Of a stretch of DNA of 32,595 bases, positions 17,322-27,240 are shown piece after piece. Position numbers and translations under genes: made by a program. The first letter of the stretch is position 1. Each line of letters begins with the position of its first letter. The notes beneath the pieces are model-generated. The model saw only the letters and a list, made by a program, of their open reading frames with translations. It was not told the origin of the DNA and did not search any database. Location of the stretch: positions 1 to 32,595 of the forward strand of contig DYKI01000036.1 of the NCBI GenBank assembly GCA_020722705.1, read 5' to 3'. The stretch comes from Chthonomonas calidirosea (lineage in GTDB: Bacteria > Armatimonadota > Chthonomonadetes > Chthonomonadales > CAJBBX01).

Positions 17322-19994
17322 ATGGGGTGGCTTAGAGCGCACAGCATCAGCTTCAAGCCGTGGGCGATCGTGTTGCCGGCGGTCCTGCTGCTTGCGACGT
17401 CGGCGGTCTCGGTCGGCGGCCAGACGCTCGTGACGATCCAGAATGGAAAGCTCTCCGCGTCTGTCGGGCAGAAAGACGACATGAACGGCGTGGATGTCGG
17501 AGGCCGTTTTGGCGTGATAGAGGTCGGTCAGTCGGCCGGCGTCCTGCTTCAGTTGCCCCGCTCAACCGACCTCAATCAGCTCGGGAGCTATGTGACCGTT
17601 CGGATTGATGGCGGCACGCAGTTCCTTGAGGATGGGACCGTTGCGGAAGGCAGTGGTTGGGACATCGCCTGGGGCTACACGGAAACGCCGGACACAGACA
17701 TCAAGGGCGAGTGGGTCCAGGTGCCGACGGTGGTGAGCCCGACCGTTGTGGTTGCGAGGTGGCGAACCGTCCCGGACGCTGCGGCCGAGCCGCCGATTCC
17801 GGAAATCCAGGTTGACCTGAAGATGCGGTTGGTCTACGACATGGTTCTGTACACCTTCACGGTCACCAACAAAGACACCCGATCGCACAGCGTGGGCCTC
17901 CGGTTCGCTCAGGACTACAATGTGCCGAACAACGTTGACGGGCCGATCATGACATCGCGCACGGGGATGATCACCGAGGAGACCTCGCTGCTCAGCACGT
18001 TCATTCCGGAGTGGTGGAGGGCGGCAGCCGCTGATTCCGCAAGTACGGTTGGCGCTGTCCTGCTCCCGACGGGCAGCGCTCCGTACCCGACGAGACCCGA
18101 CCGGGTGGTATTCGGCCTCACGGCGAACGTCGTTGCGCCCCTCTGGGACTTCACGCCTGCGGCTGATGAGCCGTTCGTCGGGGACCTTCTTGATGGGTCG
18201 GCGGCGCTGTACTACAATCCGACGCAATATGCCCCGGGCCAGACCAAGGAAGTGACGATGGCGTTTGGCGCGGCGGGGAGCTCGTACGAGTTCGGTCAGA
18301 GGCTCGCAGTGGGCATTGAAGGTCCCGTGTCGCTTACGTATGATCCGTCGAAGCCTGCAGACGAACAGCTTCAGCCCAACCCGATAACGGTGACGGCGTT
18401 CCTCCACAACCTGAACACGGTCGCTCTTGGCAACATTCGCGCGCAGCTTTCGTTGCCCGAGGGCCTGAGGCTGGCTGCCGGACAGACGCTTGAGAAATCG
18501 GCGGCGTCGGTTGCGGCCGACGGCGAAGTGACCTTCCGGTGGGAGGTTGAGCCCACTGGCGAGGCTTCGGGACGCCTTACCTACGCCGTATCCTTCAGCG
18601 CGGACCCGGGCGGTCAGGGCATGAGCGTTGCCCGCAACATAGATGTTCCTGCGCTCCCCACGCAGGAGTTCGGCGCCGGGTGGCAGATGGTCTCGTTCCC
18701 GTATGTTCTCGATGATCGGACGCCTGCCGGCGCGATCAGCCTGAACGCCGCGTTCTACGATCTGGTTCGCTGGAACCCCATTGTCGGGCAGTACCAGGCG
18801 GTCCAGTTCATCAACCCCGGTGAGGGCTATTGGCTCCGGCTCAGCGGCGGCGCGAGCTTGACACTGGCGAACGCTCAGCCTGTTCAGGTGCCGACCGGGA
18901 ACTATGCGGTGAGGTTGGTGAATGGTTGGAACCAGGTGGCGAGTCCGTTCCTGCTTCGTGTCCGATGGGCGGACATCAGGGTTATAACAACGGATGCAAC
19001 CGATCCCGACTACCTCAGGCCGCTCACGGTACAGGAGGCGTCCGGGATCACGAAGCGATGGATCTCGTCGGCGATCTTCAGGTACGACGTTGGCGCAGGA
19101 ATGTACGTGTTCGATCAGGACTTTGCCACAGACCTGATACCGTTCGTGGGCTACTGGGTTAAGGCGAATCGCGGCAATCTGGAACTCCTGGTTCCCAAAC
19201 CCAGCGGCCGCGCAGCCGGCCCGGTGGCGTCCGGCCGCGGCAGCCTGAACCGTGCTGGAGGCTGGAGGCTTCGGCTTCAGGCTTCCGACGGCACGACCAA
19301 GGACGGGTGCAGCTACGTGGGCATAGCCCCGGATGCGTCGGATGGTGTGGACCAGCGCGATGTCGCCAAGCCGCCTGCCATCGCGGACGCGGTTTCGCTT
19401 ACCATTCTGGGGGATGATGCCGGCACGACGGGCGGATTGGCCCAGGACCTGCGGTCAGCCTCGGGGCAGGCGAAGCGATGGCGCATTGCCGTCGTGTCGC
19501 CCCGACCCAATGCCGACGTCACCGTTACGTGGCCTGAGATCGGCACTCTGCCCAAGACGCATGAGCTGTATGTAGCAGATGACGCCGGAGGCCCGCGACG
19601 TTCGATGCGGCAGACGTCATCCATTACGGTCAACACCGGGGGCACTGGGACGCGGGTTATCACGGTCACGGCGGAGCCGCGGACCGCGGGCGGTGCGTTC
19701 AGGATCACCACGTGGAATGTGGCGGCCTCGCGGAGCAAGTCAAGCGCGACGATCGCTGTTGCCACGACCCGGAGCGCTACGCTGGCCATCAGGGTTGTCG
19801 GACCCAACGGCTCCACGGTCCGCAGGATTACCAGCCGTGCGGCGAATGCAGGCGAGATGGCCCAGGTGACGTGGGATCTCCGCGATGGCAAGGGCGTTTC
19901 GGTACCTGCCGGATCCTACACGATCGAAATCAAGGCCGTTTCGGCCGACGGACAGAGCGCCAGAGTTGTGGCGCCGCTTGTGGTCACACGATAG
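17322..19994 (+). CDS. Secreted protein of unknown N-terminal family with shared C-terminal module
   Basis: The 890-aa product has a Sec signal peptide (LPAVLLLATSAVSVGGQ) and an N-terminal beta-rich region up to about residue 330 that I do not recognise. Residues of about 350-445 look like a DUF11/CARDB-type Ig domain (ITVTAFLHNLNTVALGN, LSLPEGLRLAAG). The shared module begins near 448 (GAGWQMVSFPYV) with the repeated pair GEGYWL / NGWNQVASPF and then VGYWVKA, continues with the DASDGVDQRDVAKPP and AQDLRSASGQAKRW motifs, and ends in a FlgD-type Ig domain (793-890) with WDLRDGKGVSVPAGSY and LVVTR. GGGAGGA at 17308-17314, 7 nt before ATG 17322, sets the start; the open frame extends further upstream without a better site. 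The gap from the preceding protease gene is 68 nt. Confidence 0.88.
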   Translation: MGWLRAHSISFKPWAIVLPAVLLLATSAVSVGGQTLVTIQNGKLSASVGQKDDMNGVDVGGRFGVIEVGQSAGVLLQLPRSTDLNQLGSYVTVRIDGGTQFLEDGTVAEGSGWDIAWGYTETPDTDIKGEWVQVPTVVSPTVVVARWRTVPDAAAEPPIPEIQVDLKMRLVYDMVLYTFTVTNKDTRSHSVGLRFAQDYNVPNNVDGPIMTSRTGMITEETSLLSTFIPEWWRAAAADSASTVGAVLLPTGSAPYPTRPDRVVFGLTANVVAPLWDFTPAADEPFVGDLLDGSAALYYNPTQYAPGQTKEVTMAFGAAGSSYEFGQRLAVGIEGPVSLTYDPSKPADEQLQPNPITVTAFLHNLNTVALGNIRAQLSLPEGLRLAAGQTLEKSAASVAADGEVTFRWEVEPTGEASGRLTYAVSFSADPGGQGMSVARNIDVPALPTQEFGAGWQMVSFPYVLDDRTPAGAISLNAAFYDLVRWNPIVGQYQAVQFINPGEGYWLRLSGGASLTLANAQPVQVPTGNYAVRLVNGWNQVASPFLLRVRWADIRVITTDATDPDYLRPLTVQEASGITKRWISSAIFRYDVGAGMYVFDQDFATDLIPFVGYWVKANRGNLELLVPKPSGRAAGPVASGRGSLNRAGGWRLRLQASDGTTKDGCSYVGIAPDASDGVDQRDVAKPPAIADAVSLTILGDDAGTTGGLAQDLRSASGQAKRWRIAVVSPRPNADVTVTWPEIGTLPKTHELYVADDAGGPRRSMRQTSSITVNTGGTGTRVITVTAEPRTAGGAFRITTWNVAASRSKSSATIAVATTRSATLAIRVVGPNGSTVRRITSRAANAGEMAQVTWDLRDGKGVSVPAGSYTIEIKAVSADGQSARVVAPLVVTR

Positions 19995-20044
19995 TGGTCG
20001 CATCCACCCTTAGACGGGCTACGTTGGGGTTGAGGGAGAGACAT

Positions 20045-23000
20045 ATGAAATCCTATCGCGGCGTGTTGCGCTGGCTCTTCGCAGCGTGCGTACTCGGAGG
20101 GCTGATAGCCAAATCGGCATCGGCAGCCCCGAACGTTACGGCGGAGTGCTTCGCAGTGCGAGCGAACGACACCACGGAAGCAGGCACCGAGCAGACGTGG
20201 TTCGTGTTCCGTGCGGTCGTGTCGCCAAGCGCAGACACATCAGCCCTTGCAGGAACGCCACGCCTTCATCTCGGTGTTCAGTTGGTTGACACCACCAACG
20301 GGATCATCGTCTCGCGTCGGCAGATCGTCATGCAGCGGGATCGCTCCCGCACGAGCTTCGGACGTGACACGTTCTGGATCGCCTTCGAGAAGGGCTTTCG
20401 GATTCCCAATCCCGACAATGGTGCGACGGTGCCGCAGACGGGAGTAGGAGCGCCGGTTGCCTCGAACTGGATCATTGAGGCGTGGGAGGTTGACAGCCAG
20501 GGCAACGCCTCGATGACTGCGAGCGACCAACTCGATCTGGCGATCTACCCGTCAGTAAGGGACCCGAACTCGCCGTATTGGGCTGTTGACCTTGTGCCCG
20601 TTGACGCGAATGGGAACGACGATAGAGCTCCCGGACAAGGACAGAACGGCAACGGGCTTCGAGTGGATCCGCAGGACGACACCAGGCCGAACGACGGCGG
20701 CGGCGCTCACCGTTACACGTGGCGCGTTCGCGTGCGGACATACGGTGGATTGCCTCCCGCGCTCTTCCAGCGACCGAGCACGTTCGACTGGTCCATGTAC
20801 TGGTGGGCGTCGCAGGGACGCTATGATCTGTTGCGCAGCGGCGTGCTGCTGTATTTGGTGGACCCGATGGGGACCGTGCACGTATTCCCGATGACGAGCC
20901 CGGATGTGGATCCCAACGCCACCTACCCGACGGATGGACCTTTCCTCCATCCGGTGACCAACGCTGCGCTGGCGAATGGCACGGTCTACTCGTTCACAAT
21001 GGAACCGACGGAGTTCTGGCCCGTGACAGCGACGGGCGGCGCCGCGGGCATATTCTTCGGCGGCGACCTTCAGGGTATGCCACCCCAGTTTACCGTTCCG
21101 GACGGCCTGCCAACCATGCCGCTGGGCGGGGCCATTGGGGACTCGTTCGTCGGTCGCCCATACGCGAACGTCTACGGCTCATTCAATGAGCTGGATTCGA
21201 CCATTCTCTATGCGGCGTTCATGTCTCCGCCTCCGCCCATGCCGATCTACAGTACGTCCGTTGGCGGGCGCGCGGGTCAGTGGGGCTACTACATACGGTC
21301 ATCCATTGACTTCCGGCCGGATCCGGCGCTTGGAAATGATGAGAACACGGACAACTTCCTCGTCAAGTTCGGCAATGGTGTCGAGCAGTATCGCGACAAC
21401 TGGGGCCAGACGCCGACCCGCTACCGTCGGCTTCAAGACAGCGATGATCGCGATCCTCGAAGCGTGGATGCTGAGATACCGTACGTCCACCCGTACGTTA
21501 CGCCCATAATCGTTGACGGGCACTGGTCCGATGACCTGGTCGAAAACCGCAACCTTCAGAAGCCGCCGAACTACCTGATCGGTATCGAGCCCTGGCCGCC
21601 CTACGACGACCCAAGCACATCGCTGGCATCGAATGCGCGACGGTCTCGCGTTACCACCAAGACTAAGGTTCGCTTCCAGGTACGCGTGGTCCACGTCCCG
21701 AAAGGCGATATCTCGGGGCCGCTAACGGTTCGTGTCTGGATCGGCGACATGACGGACGGCTCGATGCGTCCGTACATGATGCAGGTCGCTCCGAACCAGG
21801 GCAACATTGATTACTCTCAAGGCGTCCTGTACTACTTCGACACGGTGATGGGGCCTGGCACCGAAGGCCGGCATGCCATCTACTTCGAGGCCGACGACGG
21901 CGTGAACCGCTGCATCTGGCCGCGAAGACCTGCCGACGATCCGCAGGGCCTGCAGCTCCCTGATCGGTCCGATTCAGCCTTCTTCGGATCGCTGAACCGC
22001 GTCGGGCGCAACTACATGCTCGAGCCGTGGGTCAACCACAAACCTGTGCTGGCCAATGGCCGCGTGACGCCTACATCGGGTGTCTTGGGGACCTCGTTCA
22101 CATACGAGGTGCTCTATCGTGACGCGGACAACGACCCGCCGAGCGATGCATGGGTCATCATCAACAACAAGCCTGAGCACTGGCGCTACAAGATGACCGA
22201 GGCGCCCGAAGACGCAGGCAACAGCTTCGCACAGGGGCGGCGCTACCGGTTGGTGCTGAACCAGCTTCCTGGCGTGCCGTTGAACAAGTACAACTTCTAC
22301 TTCCAGTTCCGCGACAACTGGGCCACCGCGAACCGCCCGATCCGGCGCGAGTTCGGCGAGTGGGTGACATTCCCGCAGGGTGACGACAGCGGCAATCCGA
22401 GCAACGTCGTCGAGGGGCCGACCATCATTGCGAACAGCCCGCCTGAACTCCGCGAGGTCAGTGTCGCTGCGAGCGATACAGCGTTCAACTCAGCAACGAA
22501 GTATGACTTCTTTGCCCGGTATCGCGATGCGGACAACAACGCGCCGAACAGCGTTAAGATCTTCATCGAGCTGTACGATACGGCTACAGGGACCCGTTTG
22601 ACCACGGACCCAGGCACCTCCATGGTGCCGTCAGAAACCGGCACGAACTACGCGTCAGGCGTTCAATATCATCTCGCGGCACCAATCAGGCTCGCGCCGT
22701 CGGGACTCGGACAGGAGTACCGGTTCCGGTTCGCGGCGAGTGATGGCGTTGACGAGACGTCCCTGGTTAGCGTAGGGACGGGGGCGTCCTCGGTTCAGCT
22801 CAACACAGCCCGTGTCCTACGAATGGTCGCACCGAATGTGTATGACGATCCGGCAGGGACACGGGGGTGGGTCAACGATTCGACCCTGTTCGTGTGGCTT
22901 ACGAATGCCGCCGGAACAACAACCCTGCTTGCGCCCAGCGACTACACGCTCGACGCGGCTGCGGGACGGCTGACGATCCCCTCTGCGGCGGCTACGGACG

Positions 23001-26000
23001 TCGTGCGCGTGTCGTATCGTTACGAGCAGACGGTTGGTCCGGTTGTGAACGAGAACGTCGTTCCCGTGCTTTCGCTTCCAGACCCGTATGACAAGCCGCT
23101 GAACTACAAGACAATCTCGCAGACGGTCGGCGACACCGCAACCGTCTTCCAGTTCATGGTGGACTATACCGATGCCGACAATCAGCCGCCGATCCTGGAC
23201 GACGGGGTGACGGAAGGCATCTATCTTGTCGTTGACAACACGACGCGGGTGCCGCTGAGCCGTGACCCGGCTACGCCGACGCCGGTGGACTACCGCACGA
23301 AAATCCGCTACGTGGGCTCCACTGCCCTGCCGATCGGTCAGCACGCCTATCACTTTGAGGCGAGCGACGGCGCGGGTGTGGGCCGCAGGCCGCTGCTGGC
23401 CGGCGATGTTGATGGCAATGGTGAAGCGATTCCGTCTGAGCTGCCAGTTGTTGTAACAAGCGCCGCAACGCTCAGTAACCTGACAATCGAGCCCTTCCCC
23501 AAGGGACGGAGCAACCAGCTTTACGAGTTCACGCTGACGTATACGAGCCCTGACGATCGCGCACCGGAGGATAGTGGCCGCGGTCCGATCGAGCTCTGGG
23601 TATCCGATACTTCGGGCGCAAACTACACCTACGTCGTGATGACGGCGATTGACCCGATCGTGCCGGGCGCGTACCAGAACGGCGTTCGGTTCCGCGCGCA
23701 ACTGACCGCGCCGAGCGCGCCGCTCGACCCTGGCCAGCATACAATCACCGCCGGCTTCCAGGGCAATCGGACGCAGAGCTACGTTCCGTTCCAGGAGCTG
23801 ATGGTCAACGACAAGCCGGTACTGAGCAACTGGAGTGTGACGCCCAATCCGGCATCGGCCGCGCAGGACGTGGTGTTCAAGGTCACCTACACGGATTCAA
23901 TGCTCGGCGATGCGCCGACCAGAGTCGAACTGCAGATTGACCGGAATGCCGTCGGTGTCCAACCAGTCGCGTCGCCTCCTAACCCGACAGCCGATGACTT
24001 CAAGGCCGGAGTCGTCTATACGTGGACCATCCCGGGGACGACCATCGGCGTCGGCAGTCATCTCTACCAGTTCATGGCCGCCGATGACACCGAACCGGCC
24101 GACTCGGTTCCGCCCACCCCTGCAGATTTCGTCATCAATGGCGCGGGCATCATGACGCTGTCTGACGGCCAGGTGACACCGACGCAGGGGAATCAGGCCA
24201 ACACCTATGTGTACAGTGTCAAGTACACGCACAGCGACAACATCGCGCCGTACCGTATTCAGGTAATCGTCAATCCCGACGGGGTTCCTCTGATCTATGA
24301 CCTGAAGCCTGCGGCCGGAGATCCGCTTGACTATCTGACCGGCGTCGTGTACGAGAGTGATCCGCAACGGCTGCCGCCTGGGATGCATTCGTTCAGGTTC
24401 GAGGCGCAGGATCGAGCGTCCACGGTTCAACTGCCGGAGAGCGGCCAGTTCGATGGTCCCAAGGTGAACTTCCCGCCTGAACTGAGCAACGTCGAGGTGA
24501 CAAAGGCCGGATCGGCCACGGTCCACACGGTGGACGCAGGTAATCAGCTCGTGCCTCAGTTGGTGGGGACGCTGCATGACCGCTACACGTTCAAGGTCAC
24601 CTATAAGGACGTTGACCAGAACGACCCGAATGTCCCCGAGCCTGATCACTATGTGAACCTGATCATCAACAACGGGGCTCCTATCGCCATGACGGCGACC
24701 GGAAACGACTACGCTAACGGCGTAGTTTATCAGGTGGAGGTTGGCAACCTGGATCCTGGCGACCTCGTGTTCCACTTCGAGGCGTTCGATGGTCCGGGCG
24801 CGATGGGCGACATTGTCCGCTATCCGACCGAAGGCAACATTACGAACCTGTCGGTTCGCAACGTGCCGCAACTGAGTGAGCCGGGTCCGGCTGATCCCAA
24901 CACGAACAACGGCACACTCGATCCACTCGCGGGCATTCGCTCGACGACCTACAAGTTCCGCGTCAAGTACGTGCATCTGGACAACACCGCGCCGCAGACG
25001 ATCCAGGTGACACTCGATGCTGGTACGGCTGCCGAGAAAGTAGTGGACCTGGTGCCGCAAGACCCCGGGCCGTACGACTACCGAACCGGCGTGATCTACG
25101 GCTACGACACGACCTCAGGCGAACTCGCGGTCGGAGCGCATACGTACAGCTTCCGAGCGAGTGATGGTCTGACGGATGTCGGCCCGCTGAACTACAACGG
25201 CCCGACGGTATCGAACGCGATGCTCACTCTGAGTGCGCCTGTGGACGGTACCCTGTCGCCGCAGACCGGCCCGCCGTCTGCTGACTTCACCTATCAGGTG
25301 TTGTACACGAATGCCGACAACAACGCGCCGCAGTATGTTCGTGTCCTCATTGACGGTGTGGCCCACGATATGACGCGGGCTACGACGAGCACGAACTACC
25401 GCACGGGCGTGCTGTATGAGCTCAAGTACCGATTCCCGAGGGAAGAGACGCAGCGTGTCCATACCTATCGGTTCGAGGCACAGGATACGGTGAACACCGC
25501 TGTCGTCAGGTACCCGGCTGCCGGGGATCTTGCCGGTCCGACACTGAAGACAGCGTACTTCGTGGCCACCGGCGTCCTCCAGCCTCCGGGCGGCGTGGGC
25601 GACCCGATCGTCGTCGGCGGTACCGTAACGGTCAACGGGCGGCTCGATACGAACGCAGCAGTGGGCGCTCAGCAGATTGCCGTGCAGCTCGTCAAGCCTG
25701 ATGGCACCGGGGCGACGGAATCGGTCACATCCCAGGCCGATGGTGTGATCACCTTCGTCTCGACAACGGTCCTCGACCAGACCGGCGACTGGAAGGTCAA
25801 GCTGGATTGGCAAGGCATTCCGGGTGAATATGACGCCGCGTCTATTGAAGTTCCATTCAAGGTGACGGGCGTAGCCGTTGCGCTGCAGGCCGGACAACTC
25901 GACATGATTGCCTTGCCGGTTGTGCCGGTGACGCCTGATCCATCGCTGACGTTCAATCCAACGCGTGCGGATGGCTCAACGGCACCTGTCTCGGTGCTCG

Positions 26001-27172
26001 ATCTGGTGGTATGGTCCCCGACCGTTCCGCCGAACGGCAAGTACGTCTCGCTGAACCGCGACGCAAACTTCCCGGGCGCCGGCGGCGGGCGCGGGTACTG
26101 GACGCTGCCGACGGAGAACGTGACACTGGCTCCGCGCGGCAGGCTCTGGAGCCAGACGACCCCGTACACGATCGGCGTCGCGCCCGGATGGAACATGATC
26201 GGATCCGTGTTCAACCAGGACATCGCTTGGGGTGCCGTCCAGGTCAGGTATCAGGGCAACCTGTTGCCTCTGGCCGGCGCATCGAACGTCATCAGACCGT
26301 ACGCCTGGGGCTACAACCCGGCGACCGGCGGCTATACACTGATCCAGTCCGGAGGCATGCTGAAGCCCGGACGCGGCTACTGGGTGAAGGTGCTCGAACC
26401 GTGCGAGATCATCCTGCCAACGCCGGGCACGCGCGCCGCCGCAATCACCAGGGATGCCGATGTCAAGACCAATGCCATCCAGGTTGTCGCTCGGTTGGGC
26501 AACCGAATGGATGCCGACAACTACCTGAGCCTGGCTCCTGTCGCGGGCAGGGCTCCCATTGAAAAGCCGCCGTTCATGGGCGAATACGCGGCGATCCAGC
26601 CGGTGGCAGCGTCCGAAGTTGCCGCGGCGGTAACCGGTCGCGCCGGGCAGACGGTCCTGGCCTTCGACGCAGTCACCAACGTTGCCAATGCGGATGTGAC
26701 GATCGCGTTCCCGAATGTCGCAGAACTGGGCAGACGGAACGAGATCACGCTGATAGACTTGGCGACGAAGACGACACGCGCCCTTGCAACGAGCGGCACC
26801 TATACGTACAACTCGGGTGAAAACGCGTCGCCTCGACGGTTTGCCATCCTGGTCCGGCCAGTTACGGCGAATAGCCGCCTGATCATCAGTGACGTGCGCA
26901 CAACGGGGCGGTCTGCAGGCTCGATGTCCTTCAGCTTTACGCTGTCGAGCGCTGCAACGATTCGGGCGCAGATCATCGGCACGGCCGGCAATCTGGTTCG
27001 CAACCTGTCGCAGGGGCGGGCCGCCACTCAGGGTGTCAATGCGGTGGTCTGGGATGGCCGCGACCAGCGTGGTGTGTCGGTTCCGAGTGGTACGTATCTG
27101 ATGAAGCTGACGGCCAAGGACAGCGAAGGACGCGTCGCGACGGCCATCCTGCCGGTAATGGTGGTCCGGTAA
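20045..27172 (+). CDS. Giant secreted protein with tandem Ig-like stalk repeats and shared C-terminal module
   Basis: This 2375-aa protein has a Sec signal peptide ending SASA. Residues of about 30-660 are a beta- and Pro-rich N-terminal region, probably a head, with no family I recognise. Residues of about 667-1832 are nine tandem repeats of roughly 100-140 aa. Their consensus is Y-x-F-x-V-x-Y-x-DADN-x-x-P near the middle, D-Y-x-x-GV-x-Y further on, and G-x-H-x-Y-x-FEA-x-DG at the end, which fits an extended Ig-type stalk. An extra beta segment with SDYTLDAAAGRLTIP lies between the second and third repeats. Another Ig-like domain (about 1841-1940) precedes the shared module from 1948 (GWNMIGSVFN, GRGYWVKV, PIEKPPF) and the FlgD-type Ig domain (2278-2375, GRDQRGVSVPSGTYLMKL, end VMVVR). 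GGGAG at 20034-20038 supports ATG 20045. An adhesin or surface filament role is inferred from architecture. Confidence 0.9.
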   Translation: MKSYRGVLRWLFAACVLGGLIAKSASAAPNVTAECFAVRANDTTEAGTEQTWFVFRAVVSPSADTSALAGTPRLHLGVQLVDTTNGIIVSRRQIVMQRDRSRTSFGRDTFWIAFEKGFRIPNPDNGATVPQTGVGAPVASNWIIEAWEVDSQGNASMTASDQLDLAIYPSVRDPNSPYWAVDLVPVDANGNDDRAPGQGQNGNGLRVDPQDDTRPNDGGGAHRYTWRVRVRTYGGLPPALFQRPSTFDWSMYWWASQGRYDLLRSGVLLYLVDPMGTVHVFPMTSPDVDPNATYPTDGPFLHPVTNAALANGTVYSFTMEPTEFWPVTATGGAAGIFFGGDLQGMPPQFTVPDGLPTMPLGGAIGDSFVGRPYANVYGSFNELDSTILYAAFMSPPPPMPIYSTSVGGRAGQWGYYIRSSIDFRPDPALGNDENTDNFLVKFGNGVEQYRDNWGQTPTRYRRLQDSDDRDPRSVDAEIPYVHPYVTPIIVDGHWSDDLVENRNLQKPPNYLIGIEPWPPYDDPSTSLASNARRSRVTTKTKVRFQVRVVHVPKGDISGPLTVRVWIGDMTDGSMRPYMMQVAPNQGNIDYSQGVLYYFDTVMGPGTEGRHAIYFEADDGVNRCIWPRRPADDPQGLQLPDRSDSAFFGSLNRVGRNYMLEPWVNHKPVLANGRVTPTSGVLGTSFTYEVLYRDADNDPPSDAWVIINNKPEHWRYKMTEAPEDAGNSFAQGRRYRLVLNQLPGVPLNKYNFYFQFRDNWATANRPIRREFGEWVTFPQGDDSGNPSNVVEGPTIIANSPPELREVSVAASDTAFNSATKYDFFARYRDADNNAPNSVKIFIELYDTATGTRLTTDPGTSMVPSETGTNYASGVQYHLAAPIRLAPSGLGQEYRFRFAASDGVDETSLVSVGTGASSVQLNTARVLRMVAPNVYDDPAGTRGWVNDSTLFVWLTNAAGTTTLLAPSDYTLDAAAGRLTIPSAAATDVVRVSYRYEQTVGPVVNENVVPVLSLPDPYDKPLNYKTISQTVGDTATVFQFMVDYTDADNQPPILDDGVTEGIYLVVDNTTRVPLSRDPATPTPVDYRTKIRYVGSTALPIGQHAYHFEASDGAGVGRRPLLAGDVDGNGEAIPSELPVVVTSAATLSNLTIEPFPKGRSNQLYEFTLTYTSPDDRAPEDSGRGPIELWVSDTSGANYTYVVMTAIDPIVPGAYQNGVRFRAQLTAPSAPLDPGQHTITAGFQGNRTQSYVPFQELMVNDKPVLSNWSVTPNPASAAQDVVFKVTYTDSMLGDAPTRVELQIDRNAVGVQPVASPPNPTADDFKAGVVYTWTIPGTTIGVGSHLYQFMAADDTEPADSVPPTPADFVINGAGIMTLSDGQVTPTQGNQANTYVYSVKYTHSDNIAPYRIQVIVNPDGVPLIYDLKPAAGDPLDYLTGVVYESDPQRLPPGMHSFRFEAQDRASTVQLPESGQFDGPKVNFPPELSNVEVTKAGSATVHTVDAGNQLVPQLVGTLHDRYTFKVTYKDVDQNDPNVPEPDHYVNLIINNGAPIAMTATGNDYANGVVYQVEVGNLDPGDLVFHFEAFDGPGAMGDIVRYPTEGNITNLSVRNVPQLSEPGPADPNTNNGTLDPLAGIRSTTYKFRVKYVHLDNTAPQTIQVTLDAGTAAEKVVDLVPQDPGPYDYRTGVIYGYDTTSGELAVGAHTYSFRASDGLTDVGPLNYNGPTVSNAMLTLSAPVDGTLSPQTGPPSADFTYQVLYTNADNNAPQYVRVLIDGVAHDMTRATTSTNYRTGVLYELKYRFPREETQRVHTYRFEAQDTVNTAVVRYPAAGDLAGPTLKTAYFVATGVLQPPGGVGDPIVVGGTVTVNGRLDTNAAVGAQQIAVQLVKPDGTGATESVTSQADGVITFVSTTVLDQTGDWKVKLDWQGIPGEYDAASIEVPFKVTGVAVALQAGQLDMIALPVVPVTPDPSLTFNPTRADGSTAPVSVLDLVVWSPTVPPNGKYVSLNRDANFPGAGGGRGYWTLPTENVTLAPRGRLWSQTTPYTIGVAPGWNMIGSVFNQDIAWGAVQVRYQGNLLPLAGASNVIRPYAWGYNPATGGYTLIQSGGMLKPGRGYWVKVLEPCEIILPTPGTRAAAITRDADVKTNAIQVVARLGNRMDADNYLSLAPVAGRAPIEKPPFMGEYAAIQPVAASEVAAAVTGRAGQTVLAFDAVTNVANADVTIAFPNVAELGRRNEITLIDLATKTTRALATSGTYTYNSGENASPRRFAILVRPVTANSRLIISDVRTTGRSAGSMSFSFTLSSAATIRAQIIGTAGNLVRNLSQGRAATQGVNAVVWDGRDQRGVSVPSGTYLMKLTAKDSEGRVATAILPVMVVR

Positions 27173-27190
27173 TAGAAACGAACACGCAAC

Positions 27191-27213
27191 GGGGCGTCAC
27201 CTCACGACGCCCC
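27191..27213 (+). terminator. Hairpin between the giant protein gene and the next gene
   Basis: GGGGCGTC and GACGCCCC form a perfect 8-bp stem with a 7-nt loop, 18 nt after the stop codon and 9 nt before the next ribosome-binding site. No T-tract follows. Given its position it could be a transcript-stability element, a partial terminator or an attenuator that lowers expression of the two last locus genes. Confidence 0.45.
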
Positions 27214-27240
27214 GGAAGCGTGAGGAGGTACACCAGCTTG

